Assembly: GCF_900176145.1 (NCBI RefSeq)
Contig: NZ_FWWY01000001.1
Coordinates: forward strand, 439,517 to 503,516
Direction of reading: 5' to 3'
Source: Sulfobacillus thermosulfidooxidans DSM 9293
Lineage (GTDB): Bacteria > Bacillota > Sulfobacillia > Sulfobacillales > Sulfobacillaceae
Length of the DNA stretch: 64,000 nt
Positions 44,706 through 53,037 of the stretch are shown here, one piece after another; positions within the stretch are counted from its first letter, which is position 1, and each line of letters starts with the position of its first letter. A program made the position numbers and the translations under genes. The notes under the pieces are model-generated. The model was not told the origin of the DNA and made no database searches. It was given only the letters and a program-made list of their open reading frames with translations.

Positions 44706-44911
44706 GAAATCCCTCCTACCCTACCATATCGTCATTCCAACCCTAGTCATCGCTCAAAATTATGCGGCCTACGCTAGGGGCAGTTTGATACGATATTACG
44801 CAAAACATTGGACAAGAAATTGTTGACTATACCAAAATGTGTCATCACGTCACACTGCTAGTTAGACTTTAACGACAATGGGAATCGTTTGCAATGTGTG
44901 ACCCCAATCTT

Positions 44912-45784
44912 TTAGGATTTTGACCGAGTCGATGCGACCTCATCACCCGCCCAAATGACAGCATCAGTTCCCTCACCTGGCATCGTCGCCACAAAGCCGC
45001 CTTGCACGTTAAGTGAACTGCCACCAGGAGACGGCCAATTTTTCAGCCGCTTTTCTTGAGTCGTCGGTCGCAAAACGGCTAAGGGAGTTCTTTGCGCTCC
45101 CTGACCCATGGGATTATCTCGAAGGAGTTCTCGCACCAAATTCATATCCACATGGGCCGAGGCTGCCAAGACTTCCGCCCCAATATCGTTCACATCAACA
45201 ATCGCCACTTGAGTGTGTAGCGCCTTGGCCAATTTATCCGCCAGGGTTTGCCCGCTCCGAGGAGCCAAGACAATATACTGATTATAAGGGGGAATGGTCG
45301 TGGGTCCGGGGCCATCTATCGATGCCACTTGGCGTCCAGCGACACGGTAAAAATCGCCTGAACGACCTAGTACACGGTCGCACGCGCCCACGCCAGCTGC
45401 CAGAAGAATGCGGGCCAAACCGACTTCACGAATAGCCATCTCCATGGTTTCTGGCCGCCGTAATCCTAAACCATAACCTAATTGCCGCACATGGCGAGAT
45501 AAAAATCTCGCTGCCCACCTTGGCTTGACATGACTGAGTAATACGGCCCGGCCCTCAGCAATCGCCACAACTTTTTCACCAATCACCACAATATCTTTAG
45601 GCGTCACCTTCCCTTGAAAATACGGTACCAATGTTTTCATTAAATCTTCCCCAGGTTTTACTAAGTGACTGCGTACGACATACCTTAAATAGCGTTGATT
45701 GCCAATTTCTTTGACCGGTTTTTCAATCCAGGTTCCATTTCCCTCATCCGGAATGTCTCGTGTAAAAATAGGATGATCCGCCAT
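44912..45784 (-). CDS. CofE-like F420-0:gamma-glutamyl ligase family protein
   Basis: 290 residues. The segment VTPKDIVVIGEKVVAIAEGRAV and later acidic residues around VDVNDIGAEVLAAS match the F420 ligase family (CofE, PF01996 by recollection), GTP-dependent amide ligases that add glutamate to F420-0. The C-terminal part is long. No other F420 gene is in the window and some family members occur in organisms lacking F420, so the substrate is open. GGAGGG precedes the ATG. Confidence 0.68.
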   Translation of the reverse strand: MADHPIFTRDIPDEGNGTWIEKPVKEIGNQRYLRYVVRSHLVKPGEDLMKTLVPYFQGKVTPKDIVVIGEKVVAIAEGRAVLLSHVKPRWAARFLSRHVRQLGYGLGLRRPETMEMAIREVGLARILLAAGVGACDRVLGRSGDFYRVAGRQVASIDGPGPTTIPPYNQYIVLAPRSGQTLADKLAKALHTQVAIVDVNDIGAEVLAASAHVDMNLVRELLRDNPMGQGAQRTPLAVLRPTTQEKRLKNWPSPGGSSLNVQGGFVATMPGEGTDAVIWAGDEVASTRSKS

Positions 45785-46095
45785 CTTGTTTTCCCTCCAT
45801 CATCTCTTGTCATCCCCTAAGGTATGACGCCATCAAGAATCAAGACACTCGCGATTTCGGGTTAAGTTTTACCATGGACGCAAGATTTTGCCCGATATCC
45901 CATTTCCATCCAAGATATGACAAGCAACCCAGATCCGGCGAAATGAGCAAATTCCCCATCCACTTCAAAACATTAGTGAGGTCTAAGACATGGATAAAGA
46001 TCCGTGATGGGTCTGACAAAAGGCAAGCAAGACGAAGGGCGAACACAAACTAAAATCTTTGCCGCACGAAAAGAGTTAGACCTCCCTAAGTAAAA
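45785..46095. other. gene-free stretch upstream of the CofE-like gene
   Basis: About 310 bp. It contains a five-codon ORF with a ribosome site (ATG at 45990) but nothing else convincing. Presumably promoter sequence for the CofE-like gene. Confidence 0.5.
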
Positions 46096-46123
46096 AAGAA
46101 GCTGGTCTTCAGACCAGCTTCTT
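46096..46123 (-). terminator. rho-independent terminator of the aldolase gene
   Basis: Perfect 13-bp arms (46096-46108, 46111-46123) with a 2-nt nominal loop, followed by TTTTTT on the minus strand. Confidence 0.92.
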
Positions 46124-46132
46124 CGCTACCCT

Positions 46133-47038
46133 TTATCCCGGGTAATTCGCCAATAATTGATGAATTTGTTCACTCAAGGTCATGGCATCGTGGTAAGACT
46201 GCTGCCAAACATTCCGACCAAAAATTAAGCCGGTAGCTCCACATTCCATGCATAATCGCGCCTTTTCTAGCGCGCTTTCTTGAGAGCCCTTTTCGCCACC
46301 CGCAAATATGACTAAGGACCGTCCCGCAGAGCGAATAATCTGTTGAACCGCGGACTCCAATGTCCATTCTCGTTGATAGGCTTTGGGGGCATGCGCTAAA
46401 CGGGCTGGATCAATTTTGGGCACATTCAATTTGATAACATCGGCACCTAATTCTTGGGCTACCCGCGCGGCATAGTCGATAGCGTAAATGGAATCTCTCC
46501 CACCTTTTTGTTCAATAGCCGCTCCGCGAGGATAACTCCATACCACAACAGGCAGGCCGTAGCGATCCGCGTCTTCTCGAACGCGGCGAAATTGTTCAAA
46601 ATCCTCATCTTGACGGGGAGAGCCGACATACAAGGTGTAACCCACAGCATCTGCACCCAGTCGGACGGCATCTTCGACCGAGGCATTCAAGGGAGAAATC
46701 GGTTCATCATCAGAGGGAATTTCGGTCTTTCCATTCAGTTTTAAGATCAAAGGAACTTGGCCGGCATAATCCGCATAATATTTTTCCGCCAATCCAATCT
46801 GGCAGGCAATGGCAGAAAAGTGACCATCTAATGCAATGCGAAATTGGAATGCAGGATCTTGACTCTCGGGGGCATCCAAAAAATCACGGGGTCCATGCTC
46901 CAATCCTTGATCGATCGGCAAAATCATCAATGTGCCATTAGCCGGCCCCGCACCATATAGCAAACGGTATAACCGTGCCTTCTTACCCGTACTCAAATTC
47001 AATTGATCGAGATGTGCACGAATTTCTTGCGTTGCCAT
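46133..47038 (-). CDS. fbaB: class I fructose-bisphosphate aldolase (DhnA/FbaB type)
   Basis: 301 residues. LPIDQGLEHGPRDF near the N-terminus, SYPRGAAIEQKGG in the middle and the Schiff-base Lys in DVIKLNVPK fit the archaeal-type class I aldolase family. It cleaves or forms fructose 1,6-bisphosphate in glycolysis/gluconeogenesis. GAAGGAG lies before the ATG at 47038; the in-frame codons to 47062 include that site. Single-gene transcript with its own terminator. Confidence 0.9.
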   Translation of the reverse strand: MATQEIRAHLDQLNLSTGKKARLYRLLYGAGPANGTLMILPIDQGLEHGPRDFLDAPESQDPAFQFRIALDGHFSAIACQIGLAEKYYADYAGQVPLILKLNGKTEIPSDDEPISPLNASVEDAVRLGADAVGYTLYVGSPRQDEDFEQFRRVREDADRYGLPVVVWSYPRGAAIEQKGGRDSIYAIDYAARVAQELGADVIKLNVPKIDPARLAHAPKAYQREWTLESAVQQIIRSAGRSLVIFAGGEKGSQESALEKARLCMECGATGLIFGRNVWQQSYHDAMTLSEQIHQLLANYPG

Positions 47039-47247
47039 AATCGCTCCTTCATCCCTTTCCATTCGGCGAGATACATGCCTATTCTTCCCTAATCATACCA
47101 AAGCTGGTTCCTAAAGAGAATGTCACAGACCCCGCCTTGTCGCCAACTCACCGGCGATTGTTGGGAATTAAAAATTTTTCCGGTAAGATAAAGATGGTCC
47201 TAGAAATCGGCAAACACGATGCCCGTTTACAAAATCAAGAGGACATC

Positions 47248-47388
47248 ATGAGAATATCAACAAACGCATCACAAACGCATCACAAACGCATCACAAGGAG
47301 GTTTTCATACGGATCAGCCACTTGCACATCTTCGCTATCAGATTTCCATGCCCATGCCTCAAACACACCGGTTTCACGTGCGGATTGA
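47248..47388 (+). CDS. 46-codon ORF overlapping the M61 peptidase start
   Basis: ATG at 47248 with AAGAGG 5 nt upstream opens a frame that runs through the three 11-bp repeats and ends inside the M61 gene at 47388. It is one frame off the M61 gene. At the AAGGAGG the codons are AGG AGG, and a +1 shift there would enter the M61 frame exactly. It may be the true beginning of the peptidase gene or a spurious ORF. Confidence 0.35.
   Translation: MRISTNASQTHHKRITRRFSYGSATCTSSLSDFHAHASNTPVSRAD
47261..47293 (+). repeat. three perfect 11-bp tandem repeats
   Basis: CAAACGCATCA occurs at 47261-47271, 47272-47282 and 47283-47293, directly followed by CAAGGAGG (ribosome site). A change of one copy shifts the reading frame by 11 nt. 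Confidence 0.97.
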
Positions 47389-49060
47389 ATGGACTGGCAC
47401 AACACCCCCCAACATGAAATGGGCTTTACCAGTATGGACCCCCGGTTCTTATCTCATCCGGGAATTTTCTCGTCATATTGACCGCGTTCACGCCTCATCA
47501 CAATCCCAAGAACTCGCCGTGCGTAAACTTGATAAGGCGACATGGGTCTTAGAAGATTTAGGAAGTATTTCCACAGTGATTCTAGAATATGATGTGTTCG
47601 CATATGAACTTTCGGTACGCACAAGCTATTTAGATAACCAGCGAGGATATTTCAATGGGGCTAATGTCTTCTTATACCCCGACACCGACGTTGCCTATGA
47701 CATCGAATTAGAGGTCATTCCCCCCTATTCCCATTGGGATGTGGCGACAGGACTCACCCGATTGAACCAACCCGGATATCACTATGCCGTGCCCGATTAT
47801 GACACGTTAGTAGACAGCCCCGTGGAATGTGGCGTGTTTCAACGGCACTCTTTTATGGTAGACAATGTTGAGCATGAACTGATTTTCACAGGATTTGATG
47901 AGATCGATCTCCATGCCTTGCTCCGGGATCTTCCCCCCATTATTCAGTCCGCCAAAGACATTTTTGGCACACCACTTCCCTATAATCGCTATGTTTTTCT
48001 CGTTTACGGGAGTATAGAGAGCGGCGGAGGATTGGAACACAAAAATTCTGCCAGCATCATTTTCGACCGTTTCATGCTCCATGACCCGAGCAAGTATCCC
48101 CGCGTCTTAGCCCTATTTGCGCATGAATATTTTCATTTGTGGAATGTTAAGCGTCTTCACCCAACAAACCTCGGGCCTTTTGATTACCAGCACGAAGTTT
48201 ACACCTCATTATTGTGGGTGCTAGAAGGATGGACCGACTATTACGCCTGGCTTTTATTAGTGCGGGCCGGAGTCGTGGACGTGTTTACCGTCCTCGACCA
48301 CTTTGCGGAGTCACTCCGTCTCCTCGATCTGCTCCCAGGCCGCCATGTCCAAAGCCTAGTGGAAGCCTCTCAAGATACCTGGATAAAATTTTACCGGCCT
48401 GATGGCAACACTCCCAATATCACCATCAGCTACTATCATAAAGGGGCATTGGTGGCGTTGGCCTTAGATCTGGCGTTGCGCCAAGCGACAGGGGGCCGAG
48501 ACAGTTTAGATACCGTGCTCCGCTTCTTATGGATGACCTATGGCGACCAAGGTTATCCCGACAGCGCCGTTGATGAGGCTCTAGTTCGCGTGGGAGGACC
48601 TTTAATGCGCCAACGTTTACAGCAGTGGGTTTATGGCACAGATGATCTTCCCGACGAACTTTTCAATGTGGTCGGCCTTAAACTCCTCAAAGAATTTAAA
48701 GATGCCCATCAAAAAGTGCCCTTCACGGGCATTATCACTGAAAAGTCCGCCACCGACACCGTGATCATTAAGCATGTACTCAAAGACAGTCCAGCCGAAA
48801 AGGCGGGACTGGCACCGGGTGATGAATGGATTGCGTTAAATGGATATCGGATACGTCATGACAACCTTCCAGGACGTCTCGCTCAATGTGCAGCAAACAC
48901 GAGCATCCAAGTGAGCGTATTTCGCCAACACCAATTACAAACCTATTCCTTAACGCTCGACCCGCCCCGTCCTGATGCCTGGCGTTTCATTACGGACCCC
49001 AATGCTTCCGAAGAGGCTCGCCAGCAATTCAGCCAATGGCTGGGAGCCCCTTATCCCTAA
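47348..49060 (+). CDS. M61-family metallopeptidase with PDZ domain
   Basis: 570 residues from the first canonical start in frame. Zinc motif HEYFHLW with the downstream Glu in EGWTDYYAWLL marks a gluzincin of the glycyl aminopeptidase family, and a PDZ domain lies at about 455-545 (GIITEKSATDTVIIK, KAGLAPGDEWIALNGYRI). No signal peptide. The conserved M61 beginning (HLRYQISMPMPQTHRFHV) extends upstream of the ATG. AAGGAGG at 47295-47301 lies 7 nt before an in-frame ACG at 47309 and far from the ATG, so the true start is unclear. The gene is convergent with the ferredoxin reductase. Confidence 0.9.
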   Translation: MPMPQTHRFHVRIEWTGTTPPNMKWALPVWTPGSYLIREFSRHIDRVHASSQSQELAVRKLDKATWVLEDLGSISTVILEYDVFAYELSVRTSYLDNQRGYFNGANVFLYPDTDVAYDIELEVIPPYSHWDVATGLTRLNQPGYHYAVPDYDTLVDSPVECGVFQRHSFMVDNVEHELIFTGFDEIDLHALLRDLPPIIQSAKDIFGTPLPYNRYVFLVYGSIESGGGLEHKNSASIIFDRFMLHDPSKYPRVLALFAHEYFHLWNVKRLHPTNLGPFDYQHEVYTSLLWVLEGWTDYYAWLLLVRAGVVDVFTVLDHFAESLRLLDLLPGRHVQSLVEASQDTWIKFYRPDGNTPNITISYYHKGALVALALDLALRQATGGRDSLDTVLRFLWMTYGDQGYPDSAVDEALVRVGGPLMRQRLQQWVYGTDDLPDELFNVVGLKLLKEFKDAHQKVPFTGIITEKSATDTVIIKHVLKDSPAEKAGLAPGDEWIALNGYRIRHDNLPGRLAQCAANTSIQVSVFRQHQLQTYSLTLDPPRPDAWRFITDPNASEEARQQFSQWLGAPYP

Positions 49061-49082
49061 ATGTCACGCACCATGGGTTCCC

Positions 49083-50030
49083 CTAATGACTTAAGAGGTA
49101 GCGACGCGCTGATTCCACGGCGGTCGCTACCTCACCAAATCCGGCGGATATCAACTTGACTTTTCCGGGATAGCTAACAATATCGCCGGCCGCAAACACC
49201 CCCGCAAGATTTGTATGCATGGCCGAATTGACGGCAATCTCATTGCCGCTCAGTTCCAAACCCCAATTTCGGAAAATACCGGTACCAGGAATTAATCCAA
49301 TCGCAATAATAATGCGGTCTACCTCTAAATGCGTAACGATTTGGGACTGATTATGCCGAATTTGAGCACCTTCGATTCTGTCCTGCCCTTCCACAGACAA
49401 CAATTCCTGATGGGTCAACAAAGTCACATTAGGAAGATGGGAGAGTTTGCTTAAGCTGTCGACATGACATTGAAATTGGTCACGGCGGTGAATCATCCAC
49501 ACTTTGTCGGCAAGAGGTGCCACTGCCATGGCCCAATCTGCCGCCGAATCGCCGCCTCCCACAATGAGGACGTTATGATTGCGAAAGTCTTCTAAATGTC
49601 GAACCGTGTAATACAAGCCCTGCCCTTCGAATCGGTCAATCGCTGGGTTGTTAAAACGTCTTGGCAGAAATTCGCCAATTCCCGCCGTGATAATCACAGA
49701 TTTTGCCGCAAAAATGTCGCGATTCGTCTCAATCTCCCACAGTGTTCCTTGGCGTCTCAATCCCAACGCGGGGGTTTCCGTATAAACTTGATGGGGATAT
49801 TGATTGGCTTGTTCCAATAAACGGGTGATCAAGTCATGCCCACTAATTTGAGGAAAGCCGCCCACATCGTAAATGGGCTTTTCGGGATATAAATGCTCTA
49901 ATTGTCCCCCTAATTGCGGGAGGCGTTCAATCATGATGGTGTTCAAATGATGCAATCCCGTAAGATATAAGCCGTACAGGCCGACAGGCCCACCGCCAAT
50001 GATCAGCACATCGGCTATATTTGTCTCCAT
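49083..50030 (-). CDS. ferredoxin-NADP reductase, thioredoxin reductase-like type
   Basis: 315 residues. FAD motif LIIGGGPVGLYGLYLTGLHH, IERLPQLGGQLEHLYPEKPIYD, NADP-binding IVGGGDSAADWAMAV and FAD-binding VFAAGDIVSYPGK. There is no CxxC redox pair, which separates it from thioredoxin reductase and matches the YumC/FNR-2 group that exchanges electrons between NADPH and ferredoxin. ATG at 50030 is 9 nt after GTGAGG; the ORF to 50048 would include that site. Confidence 0.9.
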   Translation of the reverse strand: METNIADVLIIGGGPVGLYGLYLTGLHHLNTIMIERLPQLGGQLEHLYPEKPIYDVGGFPQISGHDLITRLLEQANQYPHQVYTETPALGLRRQGTLWEIETNRDIFAAKSVIITAGIGEFLPRRFNNPAIDRFEGQGLYYTVRHLEDFRNHNVLIVGGGDSAADWAMAVAPLADKVWMIHRRDQFQCHVDSLSKLSHLPNVTLLTHQELLSVEGQDRIEGAQIRHNQSQIVTHLEVDRIIIAIGLIPGTGIFRNWGLELSGNEIAVNSAMHTNLAGVFAAGDIVSYPGKVKLISAGFGEVATAVESARRYLLSH

Positions 50031-50170
50031 AAGTGTTTTCCTCACCATATTGGCTTATTAGGAACTCCGCACCGGAATTCGCCCTCAGTGTAACGAATTG
50101 ATTTTCGCCTTGTCAAAATAACGATTTCGCGGTATTGTCGTCTGAAAAGTCCTACTTTAGAGGTGGTAAT

Positions 50171-50746
50171 ATGTCCACAACGCTGTGGCCTGGTCGTGAA
50201 CAGGCTTGGCAATTGCTTAATCGTTATACTAAAAATCCATCCTTGATCAAACATGCTTTAGCCGTTGAAGCGGTCATGCAGGCATTAGCTGAGCGTTATG
50301 GGGAAGATCCTGACTTATACGCTCGGGTCGGCTTGCTCCATGATTTTGATTATGAAGCGTTTCCCGAGATCGGCGAACATACAATTCAAGGCGGACGCAT
50401 CTTGGCTGAAGAAGGTTTTCCCGACCTCATTGTTGAGGCGATTAGGTCGCATGTTAACGAGAACGGTATTCCCCGTGATACCTTGTTAAAACGAGCGATT
50501 TATGCAGCCGATGAACTGACCGGATTCATCGTGGCCGCTACGTTGGTACGTCCTAACAAAAGTTTAAGTGAGCTGACTCCCAAATCCGTTATCAAAAAAC
50601 TCAAAGATAAAAGCTTTGCGAAAGGTGTCAATCGCAACGATGTCTATCAAGGAGCGGAAGGATTGGGAATCGAGCTGGACGAGCTTATACAATTTATCAT
50701 CAACGCCTTAATCCCCCATGCCGAAGCGTTAGGGTTAAATCCTTAA
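50171..50746 (+). CDS. HD-domain phosphohydrolase
   Basis: 191 residues. Metal-binding HD pattern: His in LIKHALAVEAV, LLHDFDYE, His in IRSHVNENG and Asp in YAADELTGF. This is the HDIG-type superfamily of phosphohydrolases; the substrate is unknown. AGAGGTGG precedes the ATG. Its stop codon lies in the left arm of a terminator shared with the convergent DUF2203 gene. Confidence 0.85.
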   Translation: MSTTLWPGREQAWQLLNRYTKNPSLIKHALAVEAVMQALAERYGEDPDLYARVGLLHDFDYEAFPEIGEHTIQGGRILAEEGFPDLIVEAIRSHVNENGIPRDTLLKRAIYAADELTGFIVAATLVRPNKSLSELTPKSVIKKLKDKSFAKGVNRNDVYQGAEGLGIELDELIQFIINALIPHAEALGLNP

Positions 50747-50776
50747 TCGCGACAGCCAATTTTCTGTCGCGATTAA
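50743..50776. terminator. bidirectional terminator containing both stop codons
   Basis: Perfect 13-bp arms (50743-50755 and 50764-50776) with an 8-nt loop. TAA of the plus gene (50744-50746) is in one arm, TAA of the minus gene (50775-50773) in the other. Confidence 0.88.
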
Positions 50777-51198
50777 GCATCTTGGCCCGATGCACTGCCT
50801 GGAATGAGTTTACGTCCTGCATAACCTTCTTCGAGTCCGTGATAATATTTCACGGACTCTTCATCAACGCGCCAGCATAAATACACAGGCTGTCCGTTAA
50901 TTTCCGCAGGAAAATCGACTAGACCAATTTCTACATCTGTAACCCGGCACCCTAATTGATTGATTGTCGCTAATAGCTGATTAGCCTCAGCAACGACTTG
51001 ATCAAATTCCTTTTTCGCCAGTTGATAATCGCTTAACATGATTAAATTCCCATCTTTACGGTAGCCAACTTCACGAATATCTCGCATTTCTTCATACTTT
51101 TTTCGCGCCTGATCTTGGAGAGAACGCAGGCGGGTTAAATGCTCCCGAAGTAGAGGTAACAGTTGATTAGCTTCTTCTAGGGTAAATTGTCGTGTCAT
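50773..51198 (-). CDS. DUF2203 protein
   Basis: 141 residues, cytoplasmic, largely helical. FTLEEANQLLPLLREHL at the N-terminus, a coiled-coil middle and YLCWRVDEESVKYYHGLEEGYAGR near the C-terminus are the DUF2203 signature. The biochemical role is unknown. GGGAGG precedes the ATG. It follows the adenosyltransferase gene on the same strand by 16 nt and is probably co-transcribed. Confidence 0.88.
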   Translation of the reverse strand: MTRQFTLEEANQLLPLLREHLTRLRSLQDQARKKYEEMRDIREVGYRKDGNLIMLSDYQLAKKEFDQVVAEANQLLATINQLGCRVTDVEIGLVDFPAEINGQPVYLCWRVDEESVKYYHGLEEGYAGRKLIPGSASGQDA

Positions 51199-51214
51199 GC
51201 ATCCTCCCTCGCCT

Positions 51215-51763
51215 TCAAAATTCCGCTATGATGTCTCTCACGTGGTGGGCACGATTCGCATCGCGCGCGGCCACAAACAAAAAATCAGAGAGCCGATTCA
51301 AATATTGTAAATGCAATGCATAGGACCCGTCCGCATTCACCAGGGGGACCAACCGCCGTTCCGCCCGCCGCACCACAGTTCGTGCTTGATGCAGAAAGGC
51401 GGCGGAAGGATGCCCTCCTGGTAAAATAAATTGCTGAAGTGGCACCAAATGTTCTTCCAAATCGTCGATCCAGTGCTCAATGGTCTCGATTTGAACAGCT
51501 TCTAAACGATTCTCACGATCAGGACTGACATTGGATAAATCCGCTCCCAGGGCAAATAATGTGTTTTGGATCTGGTTTAACATGCCGTCCAAAGTTTGTG
51601 CGTCCTGTTCCAAAAACGAACGGGCCACTCCGATTAAGGCATTGGCCTCATCAATTGTGCCATAAGCCTCCACCCGTAAATGGTCTTTGGGAACGCGTTT
51701 GATGTCGCCGTGTCCCCAAAGGCTGGTCATACCTCCGTCCCCTGTTTTGGTGTAAATTTTCAT
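51215..51763 (-). CDS. pduO: cob(I)alamin adenosyltransferase, PduO type
   Basis: 182 residues. KIYTKTGDGGMTSLWGHG near the start binds ATP; RTVVRRAERRLVPL and the ending LNRLSDFLFVAARDAN are typical. The enzyme transfers the adenosyl group of ATP to reduced cobalamin, giving the coenzyme needed by the mutase at 41769. GAGG lies 7 nt before the ATG. DUF2203 follows at 16 nt. Confidence 0.95.
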   Translation of the reverse strand: MKIYTKTGDGGMTSLWGHGDIKRVPKDHLRVEAYGTIDEANALIGVARSFLEQDAQTLDGMLNQIQNTLFALGADLSNVSPDRENRLEAVQIETIEHWIDDLEEHLVPLQQFILPGGHPSAAFLHQARTVVRRAERRLVPLVNADGSYALHLQYLNRLSDFLFVAARDANRAHHVRDIIAEF

Positions 51764-51948
51764 CCCTTATCCTCAATCCTCCCCAAATCCTCCATGGTTC
51801 TAGGAACGGCACACCTTGACGATAAATTTTTCTGTCGTCTTGATCGCGGAGGTTCTTCTCGTTCTCTTCGGTCATTATAAAGTTCTACTTTCCAGTTTAA
51901 ATGAGAATCTGGTGTTTTTGTCACCTTGATTTTGCGAAACCACGACAC
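51760..51948 (-). CDS. possible small charged protein upstream of pduO
   Basis: A 62-residue frame beginning at GTG (51948) that ends in an ATGA overlap with pduO. The sequence is strongly charged, with no known domain and no ribosome site at the GTG. The overlap hints at translational coupling, but it may be chance. Confidence 0.27.
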   Translation of the reverse strand: MSWFRKIKVTKTPDSHLNWKVELYNDRREREEPPRSRRQKNLSSRCAVPRTMEDLGRIEDKG

Positions 51949-52152
51949 TTGAGAATTGCTGGCTTATGTATTAATTTCCTAACGCCTATAGACCGTAACA
52001 AGAATGTGCCGAATTCATACTCACATACAAAGGGCATATCCGTCGTTTCGTTTAGCTGCTAAGGGTGCGGACGGATTGCCGCTTTCGATCGTCAACCCAT
52101 TTGGATGTTTCCCTCAAATTCTGAGCTTTAAGGTGAGGCAATTCGGTGACAC
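51949..52152. other. intergenic stretch between EamA-like gene and pduO region
   Basis: About 200 bp, or 390 bp if the small ORF above is not real. I see no repeats, RNA gene or convincing ORF. Confidence 0.45.
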
Positions 52153-52986
52153 TTATAGCGGCATATCCCATTTTGAGTTTAACGTGATAGGAGACTGGGT
52201 CAAGAGCAGAAAAAATGCACTCGCTGACATGATGAACGCTCCAAGAATTTGGCGTACTGTCATCTGTTCGTGAAAGATAAATCCACCGAGTGCCGCTAAT
52301 AGTCCCGCTATGGAGGAAACAGCCTCAATAATTGCCACAGGCATCTGCCTAAGTAACATGATCACGCTAACGTAGCTTAAAGCATTAAAAAAGCCTTCCA
52401 GTGTACTTAAAACCGGGAAGTTTTTCACAGTGCTTAGAATTTTTCCTCGTCCTCTTGATAGGGCAAGCCCACTCAAAATCCAAAGACTTACCCATGTCAT
52501 CAGATTGGCCCCATAAGTTAGAGGAGAGTAGAGACGGTAATGAACATCGAGAAGGCGTCCTGCTGCAAAAAACACATCGCTAGCTAGCATGACCCATCCA
52601 GCAAGCGATAAACTCTGTGCACCGGCTAACCACGCCCCTATAGCAAATGAGGCAATGAATCCGATCCCTTGTGATAAACCGGGATGCCACAGGAACAAAA
52701 GTAGCGTAGTCGCGTTGCTCCACGGGCTCACTTCGCTAATCGGCCCTTTGGATAATGCCCAGGTATATAACGAGAAAGCCGCCGCATAGACCATACTTGG
52801 CCACAGAATAGGCCAAAGCCATGTCAACGGTTGATGTTGTAAAAACACCCCGAGCCACAAAAACAAAGCCGCCATCACCGATGAGGCGCCCATAATCCCC
52901 CAGGGATCGCTATGGCGTCCCAACGCCGTTAACACCATGCGTTCTCCACTGAGACTGAAAATGCGAACAATCAACCAAAGCCCCAA
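52153..52986 (-). CDS. EamA/DMT-like membrane transporter
   Basis: 277 residues with nine or ten predicted membrane segments arranged as two related halves, typical of drug/metabolite transporters of the EamA group. LLAALGGFIFHEQMTVRQILGA near the C-terminus fits the second EamA repeat. Substrate unknown. The start is probably TTG at 52986, 9 nt after GAGGGGG. Confidence 0.68.
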   Translation of the reverse strand: MGLWLIVRIFSLSGERMVLTALGRHSDPWGIMGASSVMAALFLWLGVFLQHQPLTWLWPILWPSMVYAAAFSLYTWALSKGPISEVSPWSNATTLLLFLWHPGLSQGIGFIASFAIGAWLAGAQSLSLAGWVMLASDVFFAAGRLLDVHYRLYSPLTYGANLMTWVSLWILSGLALSRGRGKILSTVKNFPVLSTLEGFFNALSYVSVIMLLRQMPVAIIEAVSSIAGLLAALGGFIFHEQMTVRQILGAFIMSASAFFLLLTQSPITLNSKWDMPL

Positions 52987-53037
52987 CCCGTCATCCCCCT
53001 CTCATCCCATCTTATGGGACAAGAGGGAGAACTCATG

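Noticed and set aside
45840..46046. 68-codon ORF upstream of the CofE-like gene
   Set aside because: It starts at GTG without a ribosome site and has no recognisable domain.
47261..47293. CRISPR-like array
   Set aside because: Units are contiguous 11-mers with no spacers; there are no cas genes. The same applies to the 9-bp repeats at 1231-1266.
49083..50030. Thioredoxin reductase
   Set aside because: The redox CxxC pair is absent; the ferredoxin-NADP reductase type fits better.
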